This document shows positions 8,479 to 17,734 of a DNA stretch of 64,000 nt, one piece after another (within the stretch, counting starts at the first letter, position 1; the number at the start of each line of letters is the position of its first letter). Source of the DNA: Maribacter forsetii DSM 18668 (GTDB taxonomy: Bacteria; Bacteroidota; Bacteroidia; Flavobacteriales; Flavobacteriaceae); assembly GCF_000744105.1 (NCBI RefSeq), contig NZ_JQLH01000001.1, positions 4,105,001 through 4,169,000 on the forward strand. The letters are read 5' to 3'. The translations under genes were made by a program, and so were the position numbers. Under the pieces are notes generated by a model, which was given only the letters and a program-made list of their open reading frames with translations, had not been told where the DNA came from and did no database searches.

Positions 8479-8509
8479 TTGCCGCACGCCATTCCCAAAA
8501 CTACATTTA
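8479..8509 (+). promoter_or_regulatory. Candidate promoter of the Kelch lipoprotein gene
   Basis: TTG at 8479-8481, 20-bp spacer, then TACATTTA at 8502-8509 (7 of 8 positions of TAnnTTTG). This would put transcription start about 20 bp before the ATG at 8538. Confidence 0.4.
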
Positions 8510-8537
8510 ACACTGTTAATTTTAAAACCAAACCAAA

Positions 8538-10100
8538 ATGAAAACTAAGGTATTACAAATCCTCTTATTAACATCATTAACATTTTTCATCATAAGTTGT
8601 GATAAGGACGAAACTAAAGAAACCGAAACTGAACAACAAGAACAAGAAGAAATAGAAGAGCCTGAAGAGGAGGTAACGGAAGACCCTTCTATTGTACTTG
8701 CGCAAGAACGCGAGTCTGTTTTAAGTTCATTAACAAATAATGACCAAAAAGTATGGAAGATCAGTGAAGCAGTTTTAACCAACGATTCCGGCACATTTGA
8801 CATTTCAAATAATTTTAACGTTACCGATGATGAACTTGTTTTTACCAACGAAGTTTTCGTTAGTTCAAAAACAGACTTTAACGGTACATTAGAATGGAGA
8901 CCTGGAAACTTTATAGAAACAGAGGCCACAACACTAGAAGAAACCATGGTCGATTATTATGAATCTCCGTTTACAACTTCATTTGATTTTGTTGGAGAAA
9001 GCAGTTCAGATCTAGAAAGCCCAGGTTTTACATTTACCTATTTAGATGAAAGTACCATAACGGGAACTGTTTTAGGCGAAGGATCATCAACCATCGCAAT
9101 TACTCTTACCCCTAAAACAGCTAATGATTATGTGCAGGCACCTACAGAAGCACTTTCATTTTCCACTGCTTTTTCATACCCTTCTAACGCCGTTAGTGGC
9201 TTCTCCCCGGGGATGATAGGCTCTAACAGTAGTAACAGTATTTTCATAGTGACTAGAGAAGGTGATATGAGAGGGTCTGAGGCTGTTGACCCCGAGCGTA
9301 TTACTAGATTTGATAATGAAACCGGCACCCTAACGGATAAACTATTTTTTCAATCAGATTTCGTATCAAAACAACTTCATATTATAGACAATAAACTAAA
9401 GGTAGTCGGTGGTCAATATATAAACACCTATGACCAAGATTTACAGACAGATCCAATCAGTTCTTCGTATGATGGACAAATTGCATTATCCAGACATGGT
9501 TCTGCCGTAATTAACGATGAAATTTTCATTGTTGGTGGATCCCTTGGCGACACACAAAATATTGGTGATGAAATTTATAAATGGGATGATTTAAATTCAT
9601 CACTTACAATTGAAACCATAATGCCAGAAGCTAGAAGTGGAGCCCGAGCAGAAATAGTACAAAACAAACTATATGTTTTTGGTGGTACAAAAGAGGCCTT
9701 TGGTCAAAATGCCAAAAACTCCATTTATATTTATGATTTTGAATCTCGAGTAATGAGCACTGAAACCATGCCTTCAGCATTACACTTTACTTATACCGGA
9801 AAATATGAAAACCTAATTATAGTAAGCGGTCAAATAAAATCATTTACAGATGATGCCGATGGCGACGGTAACCCTAATGGTTTTTTAACGCAAAATGGCA
9901 ACGACCCTTATATAGGCGTATATAACACTTTAAATAATGAGTTTACTGAATTGACTACCAATTTAACCAGCCCTGAAAACGAGACTATTCACTCTATGGC
10001 CGTAATCAATGGAAAAATATATATTCTTTATGGTCAACAAGAAGAAGTGGCTGAAGGAGAATTTCAAAATTGGGATGTATTGGTAGCAGATTTAAATTAG
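8538..10100 (+). CDS. Kelch-repeat outer-membrane lipoprotein
   Basis: 520 residues. The signal peptide ends in a lipobox (FFIISC, Cys about residue 21) followed by a very acidic linker to about residue 55, a composition that fits export of the lipoprotein to the cell surface in flavobacteria. Residues about 60-200 form a beta-rich domain resembling the lipocalin-like domains of other Bacteroidetes lipoproteins. From about 215 on, Kelch/galactose-oxidase-type blades are visible (SAVINDEIFIVGGSLGD, IVQNKLYVFGGTKEAFG, MAVINGKIYILYGQQEE). A calcium-site-like DADGDGNPNG lies in one blade loop. It is flanked by its own promoter-like site and a strong terminator. Ligand and function are unknown. 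Confidence 0.85.
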   Translation: MKTKVLQILLLTSLTFFIISCDKDETKETETEQQEQEEIEEPEEEVTEDPSIVLAQERESVLSSLTNNDQKVWKISEAVLTNDSGTFDISNNFNVTDDELVFTNEVFVSSKTDFNGTLEWRPGNFIETEATTLEETMVDYYESPFTTSFDFVGESSSDLESPGFTFTYLDESTITGTVLGEGSSTIAITLTPKTANDYVQAPTEALSFSTAFSYPSNAVSGFSPGMIGSNSSNSIFIVTREGDMRGSEAVDPERITRFDNETGTLTDKLFFQSDFVSKQLHIIDNKLKVVGGQYINTYDQDLQTDPISSSYDGQIALSRHGSAVINDEIFIVGGSLGDTQNIGDEIYKWDDLNSSLTIETIMPEARSGARAEIVQNKLYVFGGTKEAFGQNAKNSIYIYDFESRVMSTETMPSALHFTYTGKYENLIIVSGQIKSFTDDADGDGNPNGFLTQNGNDPYIGVYNTLNNEFTELTTNLTSPENETIHSMAVINGKIYILYGQQEEVAEGEFQNWDVLVADLN

Positions 10101-10127
10101 GCAATACCCATAAGCAATTTGTGCACT

Positions 10128-10165
10128 AACCTTTACCGCTTTATACATCGGTAAAGGTTTTTTTT
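10128..10165 (+). terminator. Rho-independent terminator after the Kelch gene
   Basis: Perfect 11-bp stem AACCTTTACCG / CGGTAAAGGTT with a 10-nt loop, followed by eight T (10158-10165). Confidence 0.88.
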
Positions 10166-10187
10166 ATTCCGAATTTTAAAATCAAAC

Positions 10188-11222
10188 CTACTCCCCTTCA
10201 AAATCCAACAATACCCCTTCACTAATCCATTTTGCAAGAGCCTGACGATTATCTGGATCTAAGATCCTGACCTGATCTTTTTTATTTCTAATATTCCCAA
10301 TCTCAATATATGCCATTGCAGGGTGCGTTTTCTTTACCAAATACAGCGAGGTTCTATCTTCAAAAGTACCTGAGTACGTTCTATTAGGCTGATATTTCTT
10401 GTACTTGGCTCCAAACGTTTTATGAATACTTTCCGCTAGTTTTTCTCCGTTCTTGCTTTTCTCATGGTGATAAAAGAAAACATCTATATTTTGATTTTCG
10501 CTTCTACTATCTACATGGGTAACGATCAAGCGCTGATATTTACCTCTGTTATCTTTATATAAATCATTGATAATATCTACGCGTTGTTTTAACCGCGCCA
10601 ACTGATTTAAAGGAATTGTTTTATCAGGATACGCTACTTCGTCATGGTCAATTTCTAAAACTCGTTCATCTCTAATACCATCATTTTCATCTTGTATGAT
10701 GATATAAACCTCAGCACCATGAGCCATTAATTCTTTTGCCAAGCGCAGCGTAATATCATAAGCATATTCATCTTCTGCTATTGCCTTGCCGGCATACATA
10801 CCCATGGCACCGGGATCAGGACCTCCATGACCGCTTACCAAGTAGTACACATTACCTTTTAAACGCTCACTTTTTTCAATTACGGTTTTGTATTTTTCTC
10901 CGAAAATAGCATAAGAAGCACTCTCTATCTCCTTTACTTCTTTTGCCTGAATCTGCAATGAGTCAACAATAGCCACCGTATCTAATTTTACATCTGGCAT
11001 TACATAAGTTCTACCTGCTATTAAATGAACGCTATCCCTTAAGTTTTCGATATTCAATGTCACAAACTCATCGAATACTTCGTACGGGTCTACCCCTTGC
11101 TTTCTAATCAGCGATAAAATGCCGTCACCAGGTTCTGCCGTAACGGTCTTCAGCGAATCTTGCCCGAAGCAAAAAACACTTAAAAACATACATATTATAC
11201 CAGTAAGATTGCTGTATTTCAT
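10188..11222 (-). CDS. N-acetylmuramoyl-L-alanine amidase (Amidase_3)
   Basis: Zinc-dependent peptidoglycan amidase, periplasmic. I place the start at 11222, where MKYSNLTGIICMFLS begins a good signal peptide; a frame extension to 11258 adds 12 residues that would bury it. After the signal comes a LysM-like stretch (AEPGDGILSLIRKQGVDPYE), then the catalytic domain. Metal ligands are visible in order: His in SGHGGPDPGAMG, Glu in EDEYAYDI, His in VTHVDSRSE; the catalytic Glu is in YIEIGNIRN. It is convergent with the Kelch gene, and a degenerate copy of its 3' end is at 8344-8412. The role is daughter-cell separation or wall turnover by family analogy. Confidence 0.9.
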   Translation of the reverse strand: MKYSNLTGIICMFLSVFCFGQDSLKTVTAEPGDGILSLIRKQGVDPYEVFDEFVTLNIENLRDSVHLIAGRTYVMPDVKLDTVAIVDSLQIQAKEVKEIESASYAIFGEKYKTVIEKSERLKGNVYYLVSGHGGPDPGAMGMYAGKAIAEDEYAYDITLRLAKELMAHGAEVYIIIQDENDGIRDERVLEIDHDEVAYPDKTIPLNQLARLKQRVDIINDLYKDNRGKYQRLIVTHVDSRSENQNIDVFFYHHEKSKNGEKLAESIHKTFGAKYKKYQPNRTYSGTFEDRTSLYLVKKTHPAMAYIEIGNIRNKKDQVRILDPDNRQALAKWISEGVLLDFEGE

Positions 11223-11288
11223 CCTATCACTAAATACAAGGTCTATGCCAGAAAACAATTAACACCCTTAAATTCAGTACAAAGATTG

Positions 11289-12554
11289 CTAAAAATATTG
11301 ACCAATACCAAAGACAATACCGTTGTCTCCGTCTTTTGTGATTCCGTAGCCGTAATCTATTCTAAAAATAGCATTGAAAATTCTCTTATGCATAAAACGC
11401 AGACCTACACCTGGGTATATTCTTATATTTTCACTATTCCATAAGTCATCAAATCCGCCTGCAGGGTTACGCCATGTACCTCCATCAATGAATATATTTC
11501 CCTGCAATACAAATTTATTTTTATCAATAATGGTCTGACGATATTCCGTATTTAAAACAATCATTCCCGTTCCTCTATCTATTGAGTTACCAACTCCTCT
11601 AATATTTAAATTGTTATCTACCGTGAACGGCGCAAACGGACTATCAACATTACTAGCTAAACCTAAACGCAATCTATTTGCCCAATTACCCCTATCGCCT
11701 ACTCTTTTAAAGTATGTGAAATCATTAAAACCGATTAAGAATTCTGGCAAACTTGTATCGGTACTGCCTACATATTGAAAATTCAACTGACTTCTAAATC
11801 CTTCGAGATAGTGGTAGAAATAATCCAAACTATTATAATCATATATGAACTTGAACAAATGCTTATCTACATTTAAATTCAGAGGTACACCTGCACTGGT
11901 AGCGCCATCAACATATGCATAGTCTTCAGTAAAAAAACTAAAGCCCAACTCCATTCTATTTTTGAAATTGAATTCATACAGCCCTAAAAGCTCAAACCCC
12001 GTGTTGCTATACTTATAATCTGCTGTATCATCTTGGAAAAAGACAGGTTCTAATGTGGTAAAATCGTTATAATTAATAGCTAGACCAAGCTTATTTGAAA
12101 AGAGATATGGTGCTCTTACACTTACCCCAAAAGAGCTATAATTATCATACTGATAAAAAGCTCCTAAGGTAATATTACGACCAAAAGAATTAAACTCTTG
12201 TAGTCCCACTCTAAATGCAAAATTGTCATTGGATGAGCTAAAAAGATTTGCAAACGGAATTAACGTGAAATTTTCTTCAATGATATATTCAACCTTGCAA
12301 GTTTCATTCTGCAATACATTTACCTTATAATATGCGTGAGATATAGAGGGTAATCTCTTTAAACGAAGCATATCTCTATTCATAAGAGCAGAATCCAAGA
12401 CCATACCTTTTTTTACATCCACAAGATTTTCAATGAATGATACCTTGGTGCGTTTTGTTCCAGAAAACTGTAATTCTGCCACTGTAACATCTTGCCCTTT
12501 CATTATGAAACTGACAAGTATTATAAATAGAAATGGTAGCGTTTTTGTATTCAT
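11289..12554 (-). CDS. BamA/Omp85-like outer-membrane protein with one POTRA domain
   Basis: 421 residues: signal peptide (ending KGQ, about residue 21), one POTRA-like domain (about 23-97, VAELQFSGTKRTKVSFIENL onwards), then a 16-strand-type bacterial surface antigen barrel. IRGVGNSIDRGTG (about residue 310) is the equivalent of the conserved (V/I)RG loop-6 motif of Omp85 proteins. It is much shorter than true BamA (five POTRA domains), so it is an accessory Omp85 family member rather than the core assembly factor. It sits 66 bp upstream of the amidase start on the same strand; a shared role at the cell envelope is inference. Confidence 0.85.
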   Translation of the reverse strand: MNTKTLPFLFIILVSFIMKGQDVTVAELQFSGTKRTKVSFIENLVDVKKGMVLDSALMNRDMLRLKRLPSISHAYYKVNVLQNETCKVEYIIEENFTLIPFANLFSSSNDNFAFRVGLQEFNSFGRNITLGAFYQYDNYSSFGVSVRAPYLFSNKLGLAINYNDFTTLEPVFFQDDTADYKYSNTGFELLGLYEFNFKNRMELGFSFFTEDYAYVDGATSAGVPLNLNVDKHLFKFIYDYNSLDYFYHYLEGFRSQLNFQYVGSTDTSLPEFLIGFNDFTYFKRVGDRGNWANRLRLGLASNVDSPFAPFTVDNNLNIRGVGNSIDRGTGMIVLNTEYRQTIIDKNKFVLQGNIFIDGGTWRNPAGGFDDLWNSENIRIYPGVGLRFMHKRIFNAIFRIDYGYGITKDGDNGIVFGIGQYF

Positions 12555-12664
12555 TCTTTTAAGTACTCATATCCTGACCAATATGAATTTTGCTCTAAGG
12601 TTTCCAATATAGAACAAAATATGGGTGTAATCAATTATAGTTCAAAAGCATACCTATAAACATC

Positions 12665-12703
12665 AAAAAAGAGCCTATTTGTTTTCCAACAAAAGGCTCT
12701 TTT
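12665..12703 (-). terminator. Terminator of the beta-barrel gene
   Basis: Stem AAAAGAGCC / GGCTCTTTT extended by TTTGTT/AACAAA with one bulge, 4-nt loop. Read on the minus strand it ends in a T-run, as expected for the gene ending at 12725. Confidence 0.8.
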
Positions 12704-12724
12704 AAGAACACTCAAACTATTTTT

Positions 12725-13600
12725 TTAAAAAATTCCTCTTAATCCTAAATTAAAAGTTTGTCCTAGCCCTGTATTACTGCCACGAACAAAGTTTGTGTAC
12801 AATAACTCTAGATTTAGGGCACTTGTAAGTTGATATTTTGCACCACCACCCAATGCTGTAAAATCTTGTGCAAAATCATTACCCAAATCTAAACGTTGAG
12901 AATGTTGTGCCAATGCCAAAACGGTAAACTTGCTTGACGGAAAATAGCTAAGAAATATGCCTGGTGTCAGGTTCAAACTATTATTGGCAAAACTCTCTTC
13001 CTTATCTCCAAAACTTAACTCTGAATTGATTTCACTAAAAAGTTGCCATTTATCTCCTGGAAAGGTGTAATCGTAAAAGAATCTATTTTGCCAGATGTAT
13101 CCTTTTTGATCTAAAAAAACACCGTTTTCTGTTTCATTATCTACCAAAGGGATAAAGAATGAACTTTGAATTGAAAAATTACTGACAGAAGCAATAGGCA
13201 CAAATTTCACTGATGGCGCTATTGAGGTAAGTCCGGATCTAGCTGTATTGTTTTCTCCGTCAAATTTAAATACATCCAAGGCACTTCTATCTCCAATAAC
13301 ATTTGATCTAAACTCTAAAATAGCACCAACATTCCACCTCTTATTTGTTCCAACACCGGTGTATGCCTCTAATGTTGATGTAAAAAAAGTTTGTCTAGGC
13401 TCCGTACCTTCTGAAAATGTACTTTCAGTTTGTGTATATAAATTATTGAACCACTTTAAATCATACTGCCCCTTACCTATCAATTTTGACGGTGTATATT
13501 GCTGTATATTACTTTTCTGTTGCAAACTATCTTGCCCGTAGCCTGTAAAAAAGGCACAAAGAGCCACTGCAAGAAATAAATTTCTAGTTAAAATTTTCAT
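12725..13600 (-). CDS. Outer-membrane beta-barrel protein
   Basis: 291 residues with a signal peptide (about 1-22, ending GYGQ) and alternating amphipathic strands to an aromatic C-terminus (TFNLGLRGIF), as in outer-membrane barrels. No transport motif is recognisable. It begins 27 bp downstream of the DUF547 gene on the same strand, so the two likely form a small operon, divergent from the flavoprotein and iron-sulfur membrane protein at 14624-17582. The function is unknown; a channel for a product or substrate of that neighbourhood is a guess. Confidence 0.8.
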   Translation of the reverse strand: MKILTRNLFLAVALCAFFTGYGQDSLQQKSNIQQYTPSKLIGKGQYDLKWFNNLYTQTESTFSEGTEPRQTFFTSTLEAYTGVGTNKRWNVGAILEFRSNVIGDRSALDVFKFDGENNTARSGLTSIAPSVKFVPIASVSNFSIQSSFFIPLVDNETENGVFLDQKGYIWQNRFFYDYTFPGDKWQLFSEINSELSFGDKEESFANNSLNLTPGIFLSYFPSSKFTVLALAQHSQRLDLGNDFAQDFTALGGGAKYQLTSALNLELLYTNFVRGSNTGLGQTFNLGLRGIF

Positions 13601-13627
13601 TTTTAGGTTTTTAAAATTCTTAGTTGA

Positions 13628-14347
13628 TTATTTAGTTTCGTTCAAAGACCAGTCGTAAGGATAGTAAGAAACCTTCGTATTTTCTGGTAATTGTTCTTTT
13701 CTGTAGGTATTGATAAAATCTACAGTACTTCCTTTTTGTTCAAAGTCTCCTTTGTACCACTCAAATAATTGAGAAATCTGTACTTTATTCTTATTTACTT
13801 TTATAAAGTTAGGATTGTTCAAAGCCAAAACGGTTTGCTTCTGCAATTGACCATCTATTGTGCTAGGCTTGTAAGCCGTGTTTATAATTGGCGGGCACCC
13901 TAAACCTGCGCATACCAATACAAAATGAAATCTTGCTTCTGCTGGAAACTGTGCTCTTAACAGATCATTCTCAATACCGTTTAAGGTTACAGACTTACCT
14001 GCTATTTCATGTTTTGTCTTATCAAAAAATCCAGCTACGTCTAAAGGTGATTTTAATGGATAATTCTTAACGATACCATCTATAACAAGTAGATTATAAG
14101 CATTGATCCAAAAAGATTGATATGTTGTTGCATTTGATTTTGAAACCGATATACTCTTAGCAGAACTCAATGCCTCTTTTAAAGCTTCTGGGTTATTTTT
14201 AATAGCTGCATACTTTACTTTACCATCAACAACGTACTCCTTAAAAAAACTATCGCTCTTGCTAAAAAAGGTAGCTACATCTTGTGCAGAAACACTGGTA
14301 ACCATTAAAAGGAAAAACAAAGTCTGTATAACAATTCTATTCATCAT
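13628..14347 (-). CDS. DUF547 family secreted protein
   Basis: I start it at the ATG at 14347 (MMNRIVIQTLFFLLMVTSV), which gives a proper signal peptide ending SVSAQ; the frame extends to 14410 without one. About 239 residues. The DUF547 core is visible: FWINAYNLLVIDGIV, a mid-domain HFVLVCAGLGCPPI with the conserved Cys pair region, and the C-terminal FEWYKGDF. The family has no assigned biochemical role; the conserved Cys/His/Asn pattern suggests a papain-like or transglutaminase-like relation, which I cannot confirm. It is followed after 27 bp by the beta-barrel gene. Confidence 0.88.
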   Translation of the reverse strand: MMNRIVIQTLFFLLMVTSVSAQDVATFFSKSDSFFKEYVVDGKVKYAAIKNNPEALKEALSSAKSISVSKSNATTYQSFWINAYNLLVIDGIVKNYPLKSPLDVAGFFDKTKHEIAGKSVTLNGIENDLLRAQFPAEARFHFVLVCAGLGCPPIINTAYKPSTIDGQLQKQTVLALNNPNFIKVNKNKVQISQLFEWYKGDFEQKGSTVDFINTYRKEQLPENTKVSYYPYDWSLNETK

Positions 14348-14623
14348 AATTTTAAATTTAATATCACTTTTGAGATTGTTTAGGTCGTGGCCATTTACAA
14401 AAACATACACTTCTTAAAAAAAAATAATTTTTTTTCTTTAAATTTTTTAAACGAATTAAACACTGATTTTCTGCAGGTTACAAAGACGTTTTAATAAGGT
14501 TAAAACGCAAACTACGATAAAAAGTATCACAGAGTTATAACAAATTTATAATCTTTCTAAATAAAAAGGTAGCTGTTAAGTTATTACCTTTAATACCGAC
14601 ACAACCATCAACAAAAGCAATTT

Positions 14624-15970
14624 ATGGATCATATCGTAATTATTGGTAATGGCATTTCTGGAGTCACTTTAGCTAGACATATACGTAAGCTATCAGACAA
14701 AAGAATCACCATTATTTCCGCAGAAAGTGACTATTTCTTCTCCCGTACCGCATTAATGTATGTTTACATGGGTCACATGAAATTTGAACATACACAACCT
14801 TACGAAAACTGGTTTTGGAAGAAAAACAGAATCGACCTCGTTAACGGGTTTGTAGAAAAAGTAGAAACGGATGCTAAAAAGCTTCTTCTAAAAGGTGGTT
14901 CATCTATTTCTTATGACAAACTAATTATTGCAACAGGTTCTAAGCCTAATAAGTTTGGCTGGCCAGGGCAAGATTTAAAAGGTGTACAAGGCTTGTATTC
15001 AAAACAAGATCTAGAAATGCTTGAGAAGAACGCCCCTAATAACAAGGTATGTAATCGTGCGGTTATTGTTGGCGGCGGATTGATAGGTATTGAAATGGCC
15101 GAGATGCTACGCTCTCGCCAAATACCTGTCACTTTTTTGGTTCGAGAAAATAGCTTTTGGAACGGCGTATTACCTGCAGGTGAATCTGCCATGATCAATG
15201 AGCATATTCTAGAACACCATATAGATTTGCAACTTGACACCAATCTTGAGAAAATAATTTCTGATGACAATGGGCGAGCAAAAGCTGTAGTAACAGATAA
15301 AGGTGAAACCATTGAATGTAATGTAGTTGGCTTAACTGCCGGTGTTGCCCCAAATATAGATTTCCTAAAAGATTCTGGCATTGAATTAGGCAGAGGTGTT
15401 AAGGTTAATCGCTTTTTAGAGACCAATGTAAAAGATGTATACGCAATAGGCGACTGTGCAGAGCAACACGAAGGTATAGGCAGCAGAAGACCAATAGAAG
15501 CGGTTTGGTATACCGGGCGAATGATGGGCGAGGCTCTAGCACAAACTATATGTGGCAAACCAAGAGAATACAACCCTGGTCATTGGTTCAACTCCGCTAA
15601 ATTCTTAGATGTAGAATACCAAACTTACGGATGGGTCTTTAGTGAACGTAGCAAAAAAGATAATGAACATCATTTTCACTGGCGCCATGCTACTGAAAAG
15701 ATATGTATAACCGTAGCATTTGATAAAGACAGCCATCAATTTTTAGGTTTGAACACCTTTGGTATTCGAATGCGACACGAAATTTTTGACCAATGGTTAA
15801 CAGAAAACAAGGACATTGACCACGTAATGACCTATTTAAAGGATGCCAATTTTGATCCTGAGTTTTATAAGCTCTATGAAGATGAAATTGTCGCCAAATA
15901 CAATGCTGATTTCAATAAGAACATCAGCCCTAAGAAAAAAAGCTGGAAACGTATTTTCAGTATCGCCTAA
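14624..15970 (+). CDS. FAD/NAD(P)-dependent oxidoreductase
   Basis: 448 residues of the pyridine nucleotide-disulfide reductase superfamily without a redox Cys pair, similar to rubredoxin/ferredoxin or nitrite reductase flavoprotein subunits. FAD-binding GNGISGVTLARHIR is at the N-terminus, the ATG motif (LIIATGSKPNKFG) near residue 105, the NAD(P)H-binding Rossmann motif VIVGGGLIGIEMAEML near 146, and the FAD-ribityl motif DVYAIGDCAE near 273. A family-atypical C-terminal domain (about 330-448) rich in His/Trp/Glu follows. It is 28 bp upstream of a polyferredoxin membrane protein, so I infer it passes NAD(P)H electrons to that protein. Confidence 0.88.
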   Translation: MDHIVIIGNGISGVTLARHIRKLSDKRITIISAESDYFFSRTALMYVYMGHMKFEHTQPYENWFWKKNRIDLVNGFVEKVETDAKKLLLKGGSSISYDKLIIATGSKPNKFGWPGQDLKGVQGLYSKQDLEMLEKNAPNNKVCNRAVIVGGGLIGIEMAEMLRSRQIPVTFLVRENSFWNGVLPAGESAMINEHILEHHIDLQLDTNLEKIISDDNGRAKAVVTDKGETIECNVVGLTAGVAPNIDFLKDSGIELGRGVKVNRFLETNVKDVYAIGDCAEQHEGIGSRRPIEAVWYTGRMMGEALAQTICGKPREYNPGHWFNSAKFLDVEYQTYGWVFSERSKKDNEHHFHWRHATEKICITVAFDKDSHQFLGLNTFGIRMRHEIFDQWLTENKDIDHVMTYLKDANFDPEFYKLYEDEIVAKYNADFNKNISPKKKSWKRIFSIA

Positions 15971-15998
15971 CTAAATAACAAAACAAACAACACCTACT

Positions 15999-17582
15999 AT
16001 GGGTAATTTTGACAGAAGTATGTCTCTTGCGGGAGAACCGCCTAAAGCATTAAATACAGGCCAAAAACTGGCAGTAGTCACAGGAATGATCGGTTTGGGA
16101 ATTCTCATTCTACAATTATTCAATTTAAATCTTGGTAATACGGCACTTTGGCTTACCATTTCTATTGTTGCCATTTTTGCTGGTATCATTTGGTTTTCAC
16201 AGGCTGCATATGCAAACAAGCATAAAGGAATTAAGAATGACGGCGTATGGTTTAAATCTATATCTAGCCGTGGTGTTCTTGCCTGGATGGCCGGTATTGC
16301 CTTAACAGGTTTTTACATTGTACTCTATTTTTATCCGCAATATCTTGGCTTAGTAAAAGATGGTGACAATACAGGCTTAATTGCCTTATTTGACCCTTTA
16401 AGTAAAGGTCTCAGCGGAAACCCTGCCAGCCAATGGTTTGTTTACGGTACCATGTATACCGTGGCTATTTTGGCTTTCGGTGCCAAGTTCATTTGGAAAT
16501 ACCGCCATAATAAATACGAGCAATTGAGGACGGTTAGTGTTATGTTCTTTCAGACTGCATTCGCATTTTTCATTCCTGAAATCATGGCGCGTTTAAATGG
16601 TGATTTACCATATTACGATTTAAAAAATATGTGGCCTTTAAACTATTACAACTTTGAACGCTATCGTATAAATGGCTTTATAGATTCTGGTAGTGTAGGT
16701 ATGACCATGCTGTTTTTCGGTATCATATCTATCTTTGTCATCTCTCCTTTTTTAACCTACAAATATGGTAAACGTTGGTATTGCTCATGGGTTTGTGGTT
16801 GCGGTGGCCTAGCAGAAACTGCAGGTGATTCTTTTCGTCAATTAAGCGATAAATCTAAATTTGCCTGGAAAGTTGAACGTTGGGTAGTACACAGTGTTGT
16901 GGTATTCGTAACCCTAATGACCATAGCTGTCATTTATTCTTATTTAGGTAATAATACCAGCAAATATTGGCTTACAAAAACCATGTTCATATCTGGTGTA
17001 GCTGTTATTTTAACCGCTATTTTTTCTTGGGTAATGATCTATAAAAGAGAAGAACTTGCTAAAGATGCCAAATATGGAGCAATAGGCTACTTTACTATTA
17101 TTGCCGTATTAATTGGAATGCACTTTTTTAGTGGTTCTGGAAACATATTCATATTCAAAGCGGAAACACTACGTACCACTTATAGCTTTTTAATAGGTAG
17201 TATCTTCTCTGGAGTTATAGGTACAGGTTTTTATCCTATTTTAGGAAACCGTGTGTGGTGTAGATTTGGTTGCCCAATGGCTGCCATGTTAGGTTTTCAA
17301 CAACGTTTGTTCTCTAAATTTAGAATTACGACCAATGGTGGTCAATGTATTTCTTGTGGTAACTGTTCTACTTATTGTGAAATGGGTATTGATGTACGTG
17401 CATATGCCCAAAAAGGGGAGAACATTGTACGTTCTAGTTGTGTAGGCTGTGGTATTTGTTCCGCTGTATGCCCAAGGGGAGTTCTAAAATTAGAAAACGG
17501 ACCTGAAAAAGGGCGTATCAATTCTAAAGATGTATTATTAGGTAATGATGTTGATTTAATGGATTTAGTGAATAATAAATAG
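15999..17582 (+). CDS. NapH/YccM-like 4Fe-4S polyferredoxin membrane protein
   Basis: 527 residues with about ten hydrophobic membrane segments. Two membrane-linked cysteine motifs resembling the CX3CP of NapH/NosR proteins are present: YCSWVCGCGG near residue 263 and WCRFGCPMAAM near 421. Two 4Fe-4S ferredoxin clusters follow at the C-terminus (CISCGNCSTYCEMG and SCVGCGICSAVCPRG, about residues 449-494). It should carry electrons within or across the inner membrane. The gene follows the flavoprotein by 28 bp, forming a two-gene redox unit. The terminal acceptor is not encoded nearby; the divergent DUF547 and barrel proteins are candidate partners by position only. Confidence 0.88.
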   Translation: MGNFDRSMSLAGEPPKALNTGQKLAVVTGMIGLGILILQLFNLNLGNTALWLTISIVAIFAGIIWFSQAAYANKHKGIKNDGVWFKSISSRGVLAWMAGIALTGFYIVLYFYPQYLGLVKDGDNTGLIALFDPLSKGLSGNPASQWFVYGTMYTVAILAFGAKFIWKYRHNKYEQLRTVSVMFFQTAFAFFIPEIMARLNGDLPYYDLKNMWPLNYYNFERYRINGFIDSGSVGMTMLFFGIISIFVISPFLTYKYGKRWYCSWVCGCGGLAETAGDSFRQLSDKSKFAWKVERWVVHSVVVFVTLMTIAVIYSYLGNNTSKYWLTKTMFISGVAVILTAIFSWVMIYKREELAKDAKYGAIGYFTIIAVLIGMHFFSGSGNIFIFKAETLRTTYSFLIGSIFSGVIGTGFYPILGNRVWCRFGCPMAAMLGFQQRLFSKFRITTNGGQCISCGNCSTYCEMGIDVRAYAQKGENIVRSSCVGCGICSAVCPRGVLKLENGPEKGRINSKDVLLGNDVDLMDLVNNK

Positions 17583-17599
17583 GTTTTATCTTAAAATAA

Positions 17600-17621
17600 C
17601 GCCGTGCTTTTAAGCGCGGTG
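17600..17621 (+). terminator. Hairpin after the polyferredoxin gene
   Basis: Stem CGCCGTGC / GCGCGGTG (8 pairs, two of them G-U) with a 6-nt loop, followed by a weak T-rich stretch (AATTTTAATC). Probably a terminator but not a strong one. Confidence 0.45.
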
Positions 17622-17660
17622 CTAATTTTAATCTTGTTCACTTATACTTTATAACAGGAA

Positions 17661-17704
17661 AAAGATCATGAAAGACTGGTTTTCACTAATCTTTCATGAT
17701 CTTT
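17661..17704. repeat. 15-bp perfect inverted repeat
   Basis: AAAGATCATGAAAGA at 17661-17675 is exactly mirrored by TCTTTCATGATCTTT at 17690-17704 around a 14-nt loop. It ends 30 bp before the likely start of the GH78-like gene. It could be a terminator (T-run weak), an operator, or a fold in the 5' leader of the next message. Confidence 0.7.
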
Positions 17705-17734
17705 ACAACCTATTTACAACAACTTAGACAGTTC

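Noticed and set aside
8522..8947. Serine/valine-rich antisense frame over the Kelch lipoprotein start
   Set aside because: It mirrors the acidic linker of the lipoprotein gene; low complexity and no independent start signal.
14911..15573. 220-codon minus-strand frame inside the FAD oxidoreductase gene
   Set aside because: The sense frame has clear FAD and NAD motifs; the antisense product has no recognisable domain and a Ser/Pro/Ile-rich shadow composition.
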